NCBI RefSeq assembly: GCF_000768355.1
Contig: NZ_AVPU01000007.1
Span: forward strand, 1 to 64,000
Direction: 5' to 3'
Length of the DNA stretch: 64,000 nucleotides
Source: Lysobacter daejeonensis GH1-9
GTDB lineage: Bacteria > Pseudomonadota > Gammaproteobacteria > Xanthomonadales > Xanthomonadaceae
Shown here piece after piece: positions 7,355-16,898 of the stretch (the stretch's first letter is position 1; each line of letters opens with the position of its first letter). The notes under the pieces were generated by a model that saw only the letters and a program-made list of their open reading frames with translations, ran no database searches and was not told the DNA's origin. The position numbers and the translations under genes were made by a program.

Positions 7355-8461
7355 ATGAGTGCCGTTTCCCTCCCCCCCGCTCCGGCCCGGCCCGGTCGGC
7401 TCCGGCGGCTGGCCCGCACGTGGGTTTCCCCGGCCTTCATCGATTTCTGGGTGTCCCACGTGGCGCCGACGTGGTCGCTGGAGCGGCCGCTGGCCCGCAT
7501 CGTGGGCCGCCGGCAGGAGTCGCATGACGCCGTGACGCTGCTGCTGGCGCCGAACCGCCACTGGCGGGGCTTCCAGCCAGGCCAGCACCTGAGCCTCGGC
7601 GCCGAGGTCGATGGCGCGCGGATCAGCCGCAGCTACAGCCTGTCGGACGTGCCACGCGCGGATGGAAGGCTGGCCGTCACCGTGCGCCACGTACCCGGCG
7701 GCAAGCTCAGCACCCACCTGTGCCACCACGCCCGGGTGGGCGACGTGCTGGAGCTGGGACTGGCATTCGGCGAGATGACGCTGCCGGCCGCACACGCGGC
7801 GCCGCTGTTGCTGCTCGCCGCGGGCAGCGGCATCACCCCGCTGATGGCGATGGTCCGCGCATTGGCGGCGCAGGGCATGCCGGGGCTACTGACGCTGGTG
7901 TACGCCGCGCGCACCCGCACCGACCTGTGCTTCGTTGATGAGCTGCGCCGCCTGGCGGCCGCGCATTCCAACTTCAACGTGCATTTCGCGTTGAGCCGCG
8001 AGTCCGCAAGCGCGGAGGATGAGTCCAGTGGCCGCATCGATGCGGCGTTGCTGGATGCCGTCGCACCCGGCTTGGCGCAGCGCAAGGTGTATGCGTGCGG
8101 CCCCGGTGGATTCGTCGCGCATACGCGCGAGTTGCTCGCGGCGCAGGTGCACTCCTTCCAGGCTGAAGCCTTCACCCCGCCGCCGCGCGTGGTGGACGAC
8201 ACCGGCGACGTGCAGGTCACGCTGGCCGGCAGCGGCCGCACGCTGACCGTGCCGCGCGGCATGCCGCTGCTGGATGCGCTGGAAGCGCAGGGCCTCAAGC
8301 CCGCGCACGGCTGCCGCATGGGCATCTGCAACACCTGCGCCTGCGGCAAGCGCAGCGGTACCACCCGCGACCTGCACACCGGCGACGCCATCGCCGAGCC
8401 GGTGTCCGCGTTGAAGCTGTGCGTGCACAGTGCCGCCAGTGACCTCGTCATCGATCTTTGA
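7355..8461 (+). CDS. ferredoxin reductase, electron donor to fatty-acid desaturase
   Basis: A 368-residue flavoprotein with three parts. An FAD-binding barrel (about 45-145) carries the ISRSYSLS motif. An NAD(P)-binding domain (about 148-275) carries LLAAGSGITPLMAM and KVYACGPGGF. A C-terminal plant-type [2Fe-2S] domain carries GCRMGICNTCACGK and a distal LKLC, giving the four cysteines. This is the architecture of DesB-type reductases that pass electrons to membrane acyl-CoA desaturases. The downstream desaturase begins 11 bp after its stop. The ATG at 7355 follows the operator directly. Repression by FabR is expected. Confidence 0.9.
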   Translation: MSAVSLPPAPARPGRLRRLARTWVSPAFIDFWVSHVAPTWSLERPLARIVGRRQESHDAVTLLLAPNRHWRGFQPGQHLSLGAEVDGARISRSYSLSDVPRADGRLAVTVRHVPGGKLSTHLCHHARVGDVLELGLAFGEMTLPAAHAAPLLLLAAGSGITPLMAMVRALAAQGMPGLLTLVYAARTRTDLCFVDELRRLAAAHSNFNVHFALSRESASAEDESSGRIDAALLDAVAPGLAQRKVYACGPGGFVAHTRELLAAQVHSFQAEAFTPPPRVVDDTGDVQVTLAGSGRTLTVPRGMPLLDALEAQGLKPAHGCRMGICNTCACGKRSGTTRDLHTGDAIAEPVSALKLCVHSAASDLVIDL

Positions 8462-8472
8462 GTCAGTACCGC

Positions 8473-9606
8473 ATGTCCCGCAAAACCCTCAATCGCGCCT
8501 TGGGCGTCGCCGAACTGGAACGCTTTGGCGCAGAACTCGATGCCTTGCGAGCCCGCATCCTTGCCTCGTTGGGCCAGCGCGACGCCCGTTACATCCGCCG
8601 CGTGGTGAAGGCGGTGCGCTACACCGGACTGGCCGGACGAGGCCTGTTGTTCCTGGGCGCGGTGGCGCTGGCGTTCGACACGCCGGCCCTGATGTGGGGC
8701 GCGTGGATCGGCGGCGTGCTGCTGCTGGCCCTGTCCAAGATCCTCGAGAACATGGAGCTGGGCCACAACGTCATCCATGGCCAGTACGACTGGATGCGCG
8801 ACCCGCACCTCAATGGCCAGAGTTACGAGTGGGACATCGCCGGTACCAGTGACAACTGGCGCAAGTCGCACAATTTCCGCCACCACACCTACACCAACGT
8901 GCGTGGCATGGACGATGACATCGGCTACGGCCTGCTGCGCATCTTCCCCGAGCAGCGCTGGCGCCCGTACTACCTGCTGCAGCCGCTGGTGGCGATGGGG
9001 CTGGCGCTGATGTTCCAGTGGGGCGTGGCGATCCAGGAGCTGAAGCTGGACCGCTGGATGTTCGGCCGCACCACCACGCGCGCGATGTGGCGCAAGTTCC
9101 GCCCGGTGGGACGCAAGTGGGTGCGCCAGCTGGGCAAGGACTACGTGGTGTTCCCGGCGTTGGCGGGGCCGTTCTTCCTGCCGGTGCTGCTGGGCAACCT
9201 CGTGGCCAACGGCTTGCGCAACCTGTGGACCTTCACGGTGATCTTCTGCGGCCACTTCACCACCCACGCCGAGACGTTCCCGCAGAACGTGGTGAAGAAC
9301 GAGTCACGCGGGCACTGGTACCTGCGACAGCTGCGTGGCTCGTCCAATCTGAGTGGCGGGCGCTGGCTGCACGTGCTGACCGGCAACCTCAGCCACCAGA
9401 TCGAACACCACTTCTTCCCCGACGTGCCGGCCAACCGCTACGCGGAGATGGCGGTTGAAGTGCGGCGCATCTGCGCGCGCTACGGCCAGCACTACAACAC
9501 CGGCTCGATGGTGCGGCAGTTCGGCCAGGTGGTGTGGCGCATCCTGCGCCATGCCTTGCCTAGCCGGCCCCGGAGGCTGCAGCCCGCGACGATGTCGGCG
9601 GGCTGA
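8473..9606 (+). CDS. membrane fatty-acid (acyl-CoA) desaturase
   Basis: A 377-residue integral membrane di-iron desaturase that inserts a double bond into acyl chains. The three histidine boxes are complete: GHNVIHGQYDW (near residue 97), HNFRHHTYTN (near 133) and HQIEHHFFPDV (near 308). Hydrophobic segments lie around residues 55-95 and 170-275. The start could be TTG at 8458, overlapping the reductase stop, or ATG at 8473; the ATG is preferred although neither has a strong ribosome-binding site. It forms one operon with the reductase and probably adjusts membrane fluidity under FabR control. Confidence 0.9.
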   Translation: MSRKTLNRALGVAELERFGAELDALRARILASLGQRDARYIRRVVKAVRYTGLAGRGLLFLGAVALAFDTPALMWGAWIGGVLLLALSKILENMELGHNVIHGQYDWMRDPHLNGQSYEWDIAGTSDNWRKSHNFRHHTYTNVRGMDDDIGYGLLRIFPEQRWRPYYLLQPLVAMGLALMFQWGVAIQELKLDRWMFGRTTTRAMWRKFRPVGRKWVRQLGKDYVVFPALAGPFFLPVLLGNLVANGLRNLWTFTVIFCGHFTTHAETFPQNVVKNESRGHWYLRQLRGSSNLSGGRWLHVLTGNLSHQIEHHFFPDVPANRYAEMAVEVRRICARYGQHYNTGSMVRQFGQVVWRILRHALPSRPRRLQPATMSAG

Positions 9607-9652
9607 GATAAGTCCAGACTCGCCGGGCCAAGGGCCCGGACCGTCCAGAAAG

Positions 9653-9676
9653 AAGGGCGGCGCCGCCCTTTTTCTT
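9653..9676. terminator. bidirectional terminator between desaturase and E2 genes
   Basis: The 18-bp palindrome AAGGGCGGCGCCGCCCTT is flanked by T-rich sequence on the right and A-rich sequence (AGAAAG) on the left. It can end both convergent transcripts. Confidence 0.8.
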
Positions 9677-9718
9677 GCTGCGATGACGGCGCCAGTGCGT
9701 GCCGTTCGTCGTGGCTGC

Positions 9719-11128
9719 TTACTGCGGCAGCGCCATGTCGTCCAGCAACGCCTTGAGGAAGCGCGCGGCCTCGCCGCCGGTGCAGGCGCGGTGGTCGAAG
9801 GTCAGCGAGATCGGCATGCGGCGGTGCACTTCGATGCCGCCGATCACCGCGACCACGTCGTGCGACAGCTTGCCCGCGCCAACGATGGCCACGCACGGCG
9901 GCACCACCACCGGGGTGGCGTAGCGCCCGGCGAACATGCCGAAGTTGGACAGCGAGATGGTGTAGCCACTGAGCTCGCTGGCCGGCAGGCTGCGTGCCTC
10001 GACCTGCGAGCGCAGGCGGTTGATGCCCTCGCGGATGCCGCGCGCGTCGAGCATGTCGGCATTGCGCAGTGCGGGCACGAACAGGCCGTCATCGGTGTCC
10101 ACGGCGATGCCGATGTCCACGTTGGGATGCATGGTGCGGCTGAGGTTGTCGCCGTCGAACCAGGCGTTGAGCGCCGGTACCGTCTTGCATGCGGTGACGA
10201 TGGCGCGCACCAGGCGTGCGGTGATGTCCTGCTTGCCCAGCCAGGCGTGCAGGTCGGCATCGTCGCACAGGGTGGTGGGCACCACCTTGGCGTGCGCGTC
10301 GGCCATCACGCGCGCCATGTTGCGGCGCACGCCCTTGAGCTGTTCCGGCTGGCCGCTGGCGGCCACGCCCGGCGGCTGGGTGCGCATGGGCTTGCCGGAC
10401 TGGGACAGCGTGCTGCGCACCGTGTTGTGCGCCACCTCGCTCCGGGTTTCCGGCGGCAGCGCGCGGAAAGCCGGTGACGTCTCCAGCACCTCGCGCACGG
10501 CAGGACGCACGCCGGGCTTGGCGCTGCCGTCGGCGGCGGCACGCTTCACGTCATCCATGGTCACCACGCCATCGGCGCCGGTGGCGCGCACGCGGGCAAT
10601 GTCCACGCCCAGCTTGCGCGCCGTCGCGCGCACCGCAGGCATCGCCTTGACCCCGCCCACCGCGACCGCCTGCTCGCTGCGCACCGCATCGGAGCTCTGC
10701 ATCGCACCAACCACGGTGCCGGCGTCGTCGCGTTTTGCCGGCGCCTCGGCACCCGCGCTGATCGCGCCGCCATCGTCGGAGGCGACCACCTTGTCGCCAT
10801 CGCTGGGGGCGTGGCTGCCCACGCCATGGCTCGGGCCATGGTGGTGGCCGGTGTCCTGGCCTTCGGCGCGCTGCGGCAGCGACGGGTCGATCTCGAATTC
10901 GGCCAGCATCGTGCCGGTCACGATCACGTCACCGGGGCCACCGGCCAGGCGCAGTACCTTGCCCGACACCGGCGACGGCACGTCGACCACCGCCTTGGCG
11001 GTTTCCATCGACACCAGGTTCTCGTCCAGGCGGACGACATCGCCTACCTTCACGTACCACTCGACAACGGTGGCGTCGGGCAGGCCTTCGCCCAGGTCGG
11101 GGAGCAGGAACGTCTTCTTCTCACTCAT
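9719..11128 (-). CDS. bkdB: dihydrolipoamide acyltransferase (E2) of 2-oxoacid dehydrogenase
   Basis: A 469-residue E2 core protein. A lipoyl domain at about 5-80 carries the target lysine in METAKAVVDV. A His/Gly-rich linker follows, then a peripheral-subunit-binding domain at about 165-205 (PAVRATARKLGVDIARVRATGADG), and the catalytic acyltransferase domain from about 250 to the end. The active-site motif reads DHRACTGG instead of the usual DHRxxDG, so the catalytic His is present but Thr stands where Asp is usual. It follows E1alpha and E1beta on the same strand (90-bp gap). The complex probably oxidises branched-chain 2-oxoacids, supplying iso/anteiso fatty-acid primers, which is inference from the family. 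A separate E3 is not in the window. Confidence 0.9.
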   Translation of the reverse strand: MSEKKTFLLPDLGEGLPDATVVEWYVKVGDVVRLDENLVSMETAKAVVDVPSPVSGKVLRLAGGPGDVIVTGTMLAEFEIDPSLPQRAEGQDTGHHHGPSHGVGSHAPSDGDKVVASDDGGAISAGAEAPAKRDDAGTVVGAMQSSDAVRSEQAVAVGGVKAMPAVRATARKLGVDIARVRATGADGVVTMDDVKRAAADGSAKPGVRPAVREVLETSPAFRALPPETRSEVAHNTVRSTLSQSGKPMRTQPPGVAASGQPEQLKGVRRNMARVMADAHAKVVPTTLCDDADLHAWLGKQDITARLVRAIVTACKTVPALNAWFDGDNLSRTMHPNVDIGIAVDTDDGLFVPALRNADMLDARGIREGINRLRSQVEARSLPASELSGYTISLSNFGMFAGRYATPVVVPPCVAIVGAGKLSHDVVAVIGGIEVHRRMPISLTFDHRACTGGEAARFLKALLDDMALPQ

Positions 11129-11218
11129 GCTGGATCCTCGTGGGACGCCGTGGCGTCCTCGGTGTGTTCGGGGTGGGGCGCACGTATCAAGGCCGCGCGC
11201 CCGACGCTGCAGGCGTGC

Positions 11219-12229
11219 TCAGCCGGCCGCCAGCGTGCGCTTGGCCGCAGTCACGATCCGCTCCACGCTGGGCAGGTACTTCATTTCCAGGCGGAACAGC
11301 GGGATGTGGGTGTCGTAGCCGGTGACGCGCTCGACCGGCGCGAGCAGGTCGTACATCGACTCCTCGGCCAGGCGCGCGGCGATCTCGGCGCCGAAGCCGG
11401 CGGTCTTGGGCGCCTCGTGCACGATCACGCAGCGGCCCGTGCGGCTCACCGACTCGGCGATGGTGTCGAAGTCCAGCGGGCGCAGCGTGGCCACGTCGAT
11501 GACTTCTGCGCTGATGCCCTCGGCAGCCAGCTTGTCGGCGGCTTCAAGGCACTCCTTGACCTGCGCGCCCCAGGTGACCAGGGTGACGTCGGTGCCGTCG
11601 CGCAGCACGTAGCACACGTCCAGCGGCAGCGCCTCGCCGTCATCCGGCACGATTTCCTTGTACGCGCGGTAGATTCGCTTGGGCTCGAAGTAGATCACCG
11701 GGTCCGGGTCGCGGATCGCGGCCAGCAGCAGGCCGTAGGCGCGCTGCGGCGACGACGGCATCACCACGCGCAAACCGGGCACGTTGGTGAAGATTGCCTC
11801 GTTGGCCTCGCTGTGATGCTCGGGCGCGCGGATGCCACCGCCCCACGGCACGCGCAGCACCATCGGGCAGGTCAGGCGGCCGCGCGTACGGTAGCGCAGG
11901 CGGGCGGCGTGGCAGACGATGTGGTCGACCATCGGGTACATGAAGCCGTCGAACTGCGCCTCGGCCACCGGGCGCATGCCCTGGCTGGCCAGGCCGACGG
12001 TGAGGCCGGCAATGGTGGTTTCGTCCAGCGGTGTGTCCAGCACGCGGCCACTGCCGAACTGTGCATGCAGTCCGGCGGTGGCGCGGAACACGCCGCCGTT
12101 GACGCCCACGTCCTCGCCCAGGACCAGCACGCGGTCGTCGTTGCGCATCTCGTACGCAAGCGCCTGGGTGACGGCTTCGATCAGGGTGATGGCGGCGGGG
12201 GCGTTGGCTTTGCTGTCGATCTGGGTCAT
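11219..12229 (-). CDS. bkdA2: 2-oxoacid dehydrogenase E1 component, beta subunit
   Basis: A 336-residue transketolase-like subunit pairing with the E1alpha encoded just upstream (14-bp gap). It shows the E1beta landmarks LGEDVGVNGGVFRAT (near 40), DTPLDETTIAGLTVGLASQG, PWGGGIRAPEHHSE, and a C-terminal YDTHIPLFRLEMKYLPS. Together with E1alpha it binds thiamine diphosphate and decarboxylates the 2-oxoacid, then reductively acylates E2. Branched-chain specificity is favoured over pyruvate by similarity of the set to BCKDH, but is not proven by sequence alone. The ATG at 12229 was preferred over an upstream GTG overlapping the E1alpha stop. Confidence 0.9.
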   Translation of the reverse strand: MTQIDSKANAPAAITLIEAVTQALAYEMRNDDRVLVLGEDVGVNGGVFRATAGLHAQFGSGRVLDTPLDETTIAGLTVGLASQGMRPVAEAQFDGFMYPMVDHIVCHAARLRYRTRGRLTCPMVLRVPWGGGIRAPEHHSEANEAIFTNVPGLRVVMPSSPQRAYGLLLAAIRDPDPVIYFEPKRIYRAYKEIVPDDGEALPLDVCYVLRDGTDVTLVTWGAQVKECLEAADKLAAEGISAEVIDVATLRPLDFDTIAESVSRTGRCVIVHEAPKTAGFGAEIAARLAEESMYDLLAPVERVTGYDTHIPLFRLEMKYLPSVERIVTAAKRTLAAG

Positions 12230-12243
12230 GGTCTCGGCCTTGT

Positions 12244-13317
12244 TCACGCGCGGCCCTCCAGGGCGAGCGCGGCCGCGCGCTGCTTGCGCACGTCCTCGGG
12301 CATGTCGGCGTACAGGTAGTCGAACATCGCCTCCACCGGCTGCACCGGGGTGTTGAGGTAGGCGTTGATTTCCTCGTCCACGCGCTTGCCGCACTCTTCG
12401 ATCCACGCCGCCTCTTCGGCCTCGTTCCATGCGCCCTTGGCGGTGAGGTACGTGCGCAGGCGGGTCATCGGGTCACGGGTCCAGGCGTCCTTGACCTCCT
12501 GCTCGCCGCGGTAACGGCGCGCGTCGTCGGCGGTGGTGTGGTCGTGCAGGCGGTAGGTCATGAACTCGATGACGCTGCCGCCTTCGCCGCTGCGCGCGCG
12601 TTCGCTGGCGCGGCGCATGCCTTCCAGTACGGCGATCAGGTCGTTGCCGTCCACCTGCAGGCAGTGCAGGCCGCCGGCCAGGCCCTTCTGCGCCAGCGTC
12701 GTGGCGCCGGTCTGCGCCGAGCGAGGCACCGAGATCGCCCAGCCGTTGTTGACCACGCACAGCACCAGCGGCAGCGAATAAGCGCCGGCCGAGTTCACCG
12801 CCGCGTAGAAGTCGGTCTTGGAGGAGCCGCCGTCACCGCATACGGCCACGGCCATGTTCTTCTCACCGCGCAGCTTGAACTTCAGCGCCGCGCCAGCCGA
12901 ATACAGCATCTGCGTGGAGATCGGCACGCACCACGGATAGTCCTGCTTGGGCCCGGAGAAATCGTTGCCGCGTTCATCGCCGCCCCAGTACAGCAGCACC
13001 TCGCGCGGCTTCACCCCGCGCATGAACTGCGCGCCGTACTCGCGGTAGCTGGGAGCAAAGGTGTCGTCGGGCTGCATCGATGCGCCGATGCCCACGTGGG
13101 TGGCCTCGTGGCCCAGGCAGGCGGCATAGGTGCCGAGCTTGCCGGTGCGCTGCAGGGCGATGGCCTTCGTGTCGAAGGTGCGCACGAACAGCATCTGCTT
13201 GAACAGCGGCAGCAGCGCGTTCGGGTCGGCGAGGTCGGCGGGCGGCTCGGCGACGAGGGTGCCATCGGGCCCCAGGTATTGCAGGTACTCGATCTCGTAT
13301 CGCGCGGCGATCGTCAT
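12244..13317 (-). CDS. bkdA1: 2-oxoacid dehydrogenase E1 component, alpha subunit
   Basis: A 357-residue thiamine-diphosphate-dependent subunit and first gene of the E1alpha-E1beta-E2 operon. The ThDP fold carries the GDG...N signature (CGDGGSSKTDFYAAVNSAGAYSLP then VNNGWAIS) near residues 165-200. The phosphorylation-loop-like YRLHDHTTADDARRYR lies near 270-285. The ATG at 13317 matches the family N-terminus (YEIEYLQYLGPDG) and fits the length of homologues; the longer open frame upstream is non-homologous. No regulator gene is adjacent. Confidence 0.91.
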   Translation of the reverse strand: MTIAARYEIEYLQYLGPDGTLVAEPPADLADPNALLPLFKQMLFVRTFDTKAIALQRTGKLGTYAACLGHEATHVGIGASMQPDDTFAPSYREYGAQFMRGVKPREVLLYWGGDERGNDFSGPKQDYPWCVPISTQMLYSAGAALKFKLRGEKNMAVAVCGDGGSSKTDFYAAVNSAGAYSLPLVLCVVNNGWAISVPRSAQTGATTLAQKGLAGGLHCLQVDGNDLIAVLEGMRRASERARSGEGGSVIEFMTYRLHDHTTADDARRYRGEQEVKDAWTRDPMTRLRTYLTAKGAWNEAEEAAWIEECGKRVDEEINAYLNTPVQPVEAMFDYLYADMPEDVRKQRAAALALEGRA

Positions 13318-13411
13318 CGCGGGGACTTCCTCGGCTGGATCAACGGTTGGATCAACCCGACCATGATAGGCGCGCGGCCTTAAAGTCCCGTTGCGCGCTG
13401 CGGCATGACAA

Positions 13412-13441
13412 AACGAAAAAAGCGCGGCATGTGCCGCGCTT
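13412..13441 (-). terminator. terminator of the secreted nuclease gene
   Basis: The 10-bp stem AAGCGCGGCA/TGCCGCGCTT with loop TG lies at 13420-13441. Reading the minus strand, it is followed by a run of six T residues (13415-13420), in the right place to end the leftward nuclease transcript. Confidence 0.82.
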
Positions 13442-13477
13442 CCTTCGTCCCGGGCCATTGGCTGGCCGGTGGCGACG

Positions 13478-16400
13478 TCAGGGTACGCCCACGATGCGGT
13501 TGGCGTACTGGGTCGTATTGTTGCCTGCGTCAGCCTCCGGCGTGCCGGTGGTCACGCTTGCATGTAACCGCAGGAAGCCGGTGCTGTCCGGGCGCGCGGG
13601 CACCCGCAGGTGCGCGGTGATCCGGCTGGTGCCGTGGGCCGCCAGCGCGCCGGCCAGGCGGCATTGCGCGTCGAACCGCATCTCGTCGCCGGTCACGAGG
13701 CAGGTCCAGCCCGTCGGTGCATCCAGCGCCACGTTCGCCGCCGGGGCGTCGCCGTACAGGCTCAGCGTCGGCTGCCAGGCGGCGTCCGGGCCTGCGTTGG
13801 CCACCTCGATCGCGAACGGCACCACGTCGTCGTAGTGCAGCTTCTTCGGCATGCGCTTGGTGTTGCCGTCGTCGATGGCAACAGCCAGGTTGGCAAGGGC
13901 GTCCACCGCGACGGATGCTTCCGTCTGGTTGTCGGCATTGGCCGGATCGGTGATCTGCGAGCGGACCGCCGTGACCAGGCGCAACGATTGGCCACCCAGC
14001 GCGTCCAGCGCCGTCACGCGCACCGCGAAGGAAGCCTCGCCGTCCACCACCAGCGCGGCCGTGATGCAGCTGACGCTGGTGGTCCCAGCCTGGGTCACCG
14101 GGGCGTCGCACGTCCAGCCGGCGGCCGGCGCGACAACGGGCACCGCACCGCCTTCCACCGCGAACGCCACCGCTGCGAACTCGGCCGCCCCCGGCCCGGC
14201 GTTGCGCACCCGCACGTCGAACTGCGCGTCGTCGCCGACGTGCACGCGCGGTGCGGCGGCGGACGCGATAACCGACAGGTCCGCACTGCGGAAGGCCGGC
14301 ACGCTGATTGCCACGCGCACCGGGTCATGGTCCGACACGCGCAGCGGCAGGCTGGCGTCGCCGAAGTGGTGCACGCCGAAGTCGGCGTTGATGCGCGCAT
14401 GGTCCACGCGCAGGTCGCGGGCGCCCAGCAGCAGCGCCTCGTTCACCAGCACATGGTCAAGGGTCTGGGCGTTGCCTTCGTAGACATACGAGTAGCGTGC
14501 ACCGGGATCGGCAATCAGCTGCGAGCCGTCGACCAGCAGCGTGGTGAGCGGGCTGGCCACGTGGTCGATGACCTGGTCCTCGGCCGCGGGTTCGCCCTTG
14601 ATCACGCCGAGCACGTCGACGTAGCCATCGTTGAACTCGAAGGCATTGAAGTCGCCGACCAGCACGATGTTGCGCGTGGGCTCCGACGCCTGCATCGACT
14701 GCACCAGCCCGGCGAGGTAGGTGGCCTGGGCGCCGCGCTTGGCGCGCACGCGGGCACCGCCGGTGCTCCAGCCGTTGCTGCCCGGCGCGGTATCGTCGAT
14801 GTCGTTGAGCGAGCGCAGGTGGTTGTTGATCACCGTGACGTCATAGGTGGCGCCGTTGTCCTGCTGCACGCGGGCACGCAGCGCCAGCGGCGGCCGGTCA
14901 TTGAGCAGGCTGGTGGTGCCATCGGGATTGGCCAGCGTGGTGTCCTTGCCGGACTGGCTCACCGATTCCACCGTCACGCGCGGCTGGCCGGCGACCAGGC
15001 GCTGGCTGACCAGAAAGCCGACGTTGATGCCGCCCACGTCGTTGCCCTGCTCCAGCAGTGGTACGTAGGCCGGCGCACGCGCACACCCGCTGTTAATGCG
15101 CTCGGCCAGCAGGCCCAGCACGCGCAGGTTTTCCACTTCCACCACGCCCAGGATGTCCGGCGCCTTCAGGTAGTCGCAGATCGCGCTGGCGGTCTTGGTC
15201 AGGCGCTTGTCCAGCGCGTCCGCGTTCAGCGTCGGTGCGCCGTTGTTGTCGGCGATCTCGTCGAAGAAGCGCAGCAGGTTGAAACCGGCCACGGTGACCG
15301 CGTCGTAATCGGCGTCATTGACCGCCTCCGGCAGGCGACCGCCGATCACAGTCGGCGCCGGCGTGGCCGCAGTCGGCGGATCGGGCAGCAGCGCCCACGT
15401 GCCGGAGTTGTAATCCAGCACGCCCACCAGCCCGGTGACTTCCGCGCCCACGTCCACCGCCAGCAGCGTCGCGCCCGCCTGGCCGCGACTGCGGATCATC
15501 AGGCGCTCGGGGTTGGTGTCAAAGCGCGGTGGGTTCTTGCCAGCCGGAATCGGAATGACGTCCAGTGCCCCCAGGCCGGGCTCGCGGAACGGCCGCGCCA
15601 CGTCCGGCAAGGTCACATGGAAGACGCCGTTGCTGGTGGACGTGGCGGTGCGTTCGGTGATGGTGCCGTCCGCGGCCCCGACCACGACCGCCCGCGTCAC
15701 GCTGACACGCATGCCTTCCAGGCGTTCCAGCGTGCCCGGCAGTGCCTGGGCGCCCAGTTCGTCGACGGTCAGCGGCACCGCGGCCGGCAGTGCCGCGCCG
15801 CTGGCCAGCAACTCCACTTCCGGTGCGGTGATCTCGGTGACGCTGAGCTGGTTGGGATTGGACGGCGTGTATTCCTCCACCTTGCCGGTCACGCGCACGC
15901 GGTTGCCCACGCGTACCGTGGACGGTGGCGCGCTCTGGGTGAACACGAACACCGCCTCGGACGTGGCGGCATCGCCATCGTCGTTGGCGGCCTGCAGGAA
16001 GAAGCCGTTGTTGAAGCGGATCGCGGTGACCACGCCTTCGGTGACCACCCGCTTGCCCACATGGGGAGAGGTCACGCCAGCGCCCTGGATCTGCGCGATG
16101 GTCAACGGGATCGCCGGGTCAGGCGGTGGCGGCGGCGTGCTGCCGCTGTTGCGCGGATTGGGTGTGCCGACAAGGAAATCCGCAGCGTTGTCGCCGGTAT
16201 TGGTGGCGCCATCGTTCTTGCGCAGCGCTGCGGTGGTGTTCGACAGCGTGCCGGTAGGCGCGGCGCCCTTGAAGCAGTTGGCCGAACTGCCGAAGCCGAC
16301 GAAGTCCTCAAGGTTCGCGTCCGCCAGCGGGCAGGCGCCGCTGAGCGCGGTGGAGGTGCGCACCAGCGCCACCTTGCCCGACGAGGAGGACATGGCGATG

Positions 16401-16741
16401 TTGCCGCTTGCATCGGGCGTGGGCAACGCCGTGGTGCCACCCGCGCCGGCGGCCTGCTGGATGAGGTAGTACCCGCCGGCCGCGATGGTGCCCGACAGCG
16501 CGGTGCGGCTGCCCCAGGACGTGCCCGCGGAGGACGTGTACTGCACGCTCCAACCGGTCAGGCTCACGGGGGCGCTGCCGAGGTTGCGCAGCTCGATGAA
16601 GTCATTGCGGTAGGTGGCGCCGGTGTTGCCGCCGCCGCCATAGACCTGGCTGATCACCACTTGGGCCTGCGCGTGTCCGGCGCAGGCGAGCACGGCAAGC
16701 GACAGCACCACGGCCGCGGCGCGGCCGATTCGGTTGTGCAT
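13478..16741 (-). CDS. ExeM/NucH-type extracellular endonuclease
   Basis: A 1087-residue secreted protein. A Sec signal peptide ends near AQA (residue 26). A lamin-tail-like domain (about 27-150) carries VVISQVYGGGGNTGATYRND, followed by a Pro-rich linker. An OB-fold nucleic-acid-binding region (about 215-340) carries VTEGVVTAI...GFFLQ. An endonuclease/exonuclease/phosphatase domain (about 455-800) has the catalytic pieces VVEVEN, INNHLRS, VGDFNAF and SDHDPV. The C-terminus (about 815-1087) holds two DUF11-like Ig-fold repeats, likely for cell-surface attachment. Family members degrade extracellular DNA for nutrition or biofilm turnover. It is monocistronic, divergent from kynA. Confidence 0.9.
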   Translation of the reverse strand: MHNRIGRAAAVVLSLAVLACAGHAQAQVVISQVYGGGGNTGATYRNDFIELRNLGSAPVSLTGWSVQYTSSAGTSWGSRTALSGTIAAGGYYLIQQAAGAGGTTALPTPDASGNIAMSSSSGKVALVRTSTALSGACPLADANLEDFVGFGSSANCFKGAAPTGTLSNTTAALRKNDGATNTGDNAADFLVGTPNPRNSGSTPPPPPDPAIPLTIAQIQGAGVTSPHVGKRVVTEGVVTAIRFNNGFFLQAANDDGDAATSEAVFVFTQSAPPSTVRVGNRVRVTGKVEEYTPSNPNQLSVTEITAPEVELLASGAALPAAVPLTVDELGAQALPGTLERLEGMRVSVTRAVVVGAADGTITERTATSTSNGVFHVTLPDVARPFREPGLGALDVIPIPAGKNPPRFDTNPERLMIRSRGQAGATLLAVDVGAEVTGLVGVLDYNSGTWALLPDPPTAATPAPTVIGGRLPEAVNDADYDAVTVAGFNLLRFFDEIADNNGAPTLNADALDKRLTKTASAICDYLKAPDILGVVEVENLRVLGLLAERINSGCARAPAYVPLLEQGNDVGGINVGFLVSQRLVAGQPRVTVESVSQSGKDTTLANPDGTTSLLNDRPPLALRARVQQDNGATYDVTVINNHLRSLNDIDDTAPGSNGWSTGGARVRAKRGAQATYLAGLVQSMQASEPTRNIVLVGDFNAFEFNDGYVDVLGVIKGEPAAEDQVIDHVASPLTTLLVDGSQLIADPGARYSYVYEGNAQTLDHVLVNEALLLGARDLRVDHARINADFGVHHFGDASLPLRVSDHDPVRVAISVPAFRSADLSVIASAAAPRVHVGDDAQFDVRVRNAGPGAAEFAAVAFAVEGGAVPVVAPAAGWTCDAPVTQAGTTSVSCITAALVVDGEASFAVRVTALDALGGQSLRLVTAVRSQITDPANADNQTEASVAVDALANLAVAIDDGNTKRMPKKLHYDDVVPFAIEVANAGPDAAWQPTLSLYGDAPAANVALDAPTGWTCLVTGDEMRFDAQCRLAGALAAHGTSRITAHLRVPARPDSTGFLRLHASVTTGTPEADAGNNTTQYANRIVGVP

Positions 16742-16898
16742 GGTTTTCCCCTATTGACGGCCGACGGCCGGAGCGCGTCGGGCATGGTGGCGCGGACAGC
16801 CTGCCCATACGGTATGGCAGGGAGATGACGAACGCATGTCGCGCTGCGCCATCGCCGGTGGGCTGGAGTACCCTGTTGGGCTACCCCGAGGCGTACCG

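Noticed and set aside
16800-16819. CTGCC(C)ATAC-G-GTATGGCAG dyad before kynA as an operator
   Set aside because: It is interrupted by a bulged base and lies about 80 bp from the kynA start; too weak to assign without comparison.
13610-16828. 1072-codon plus-strand ORF opposite the secreted nuclease gene
   Set aside because: It is a mirror-frame artefact of GC-rich codon usage: low-complexity His/Arg/Gly/Val composition, no motifs, and the minus-strand product is a complete recognisable nuclease.
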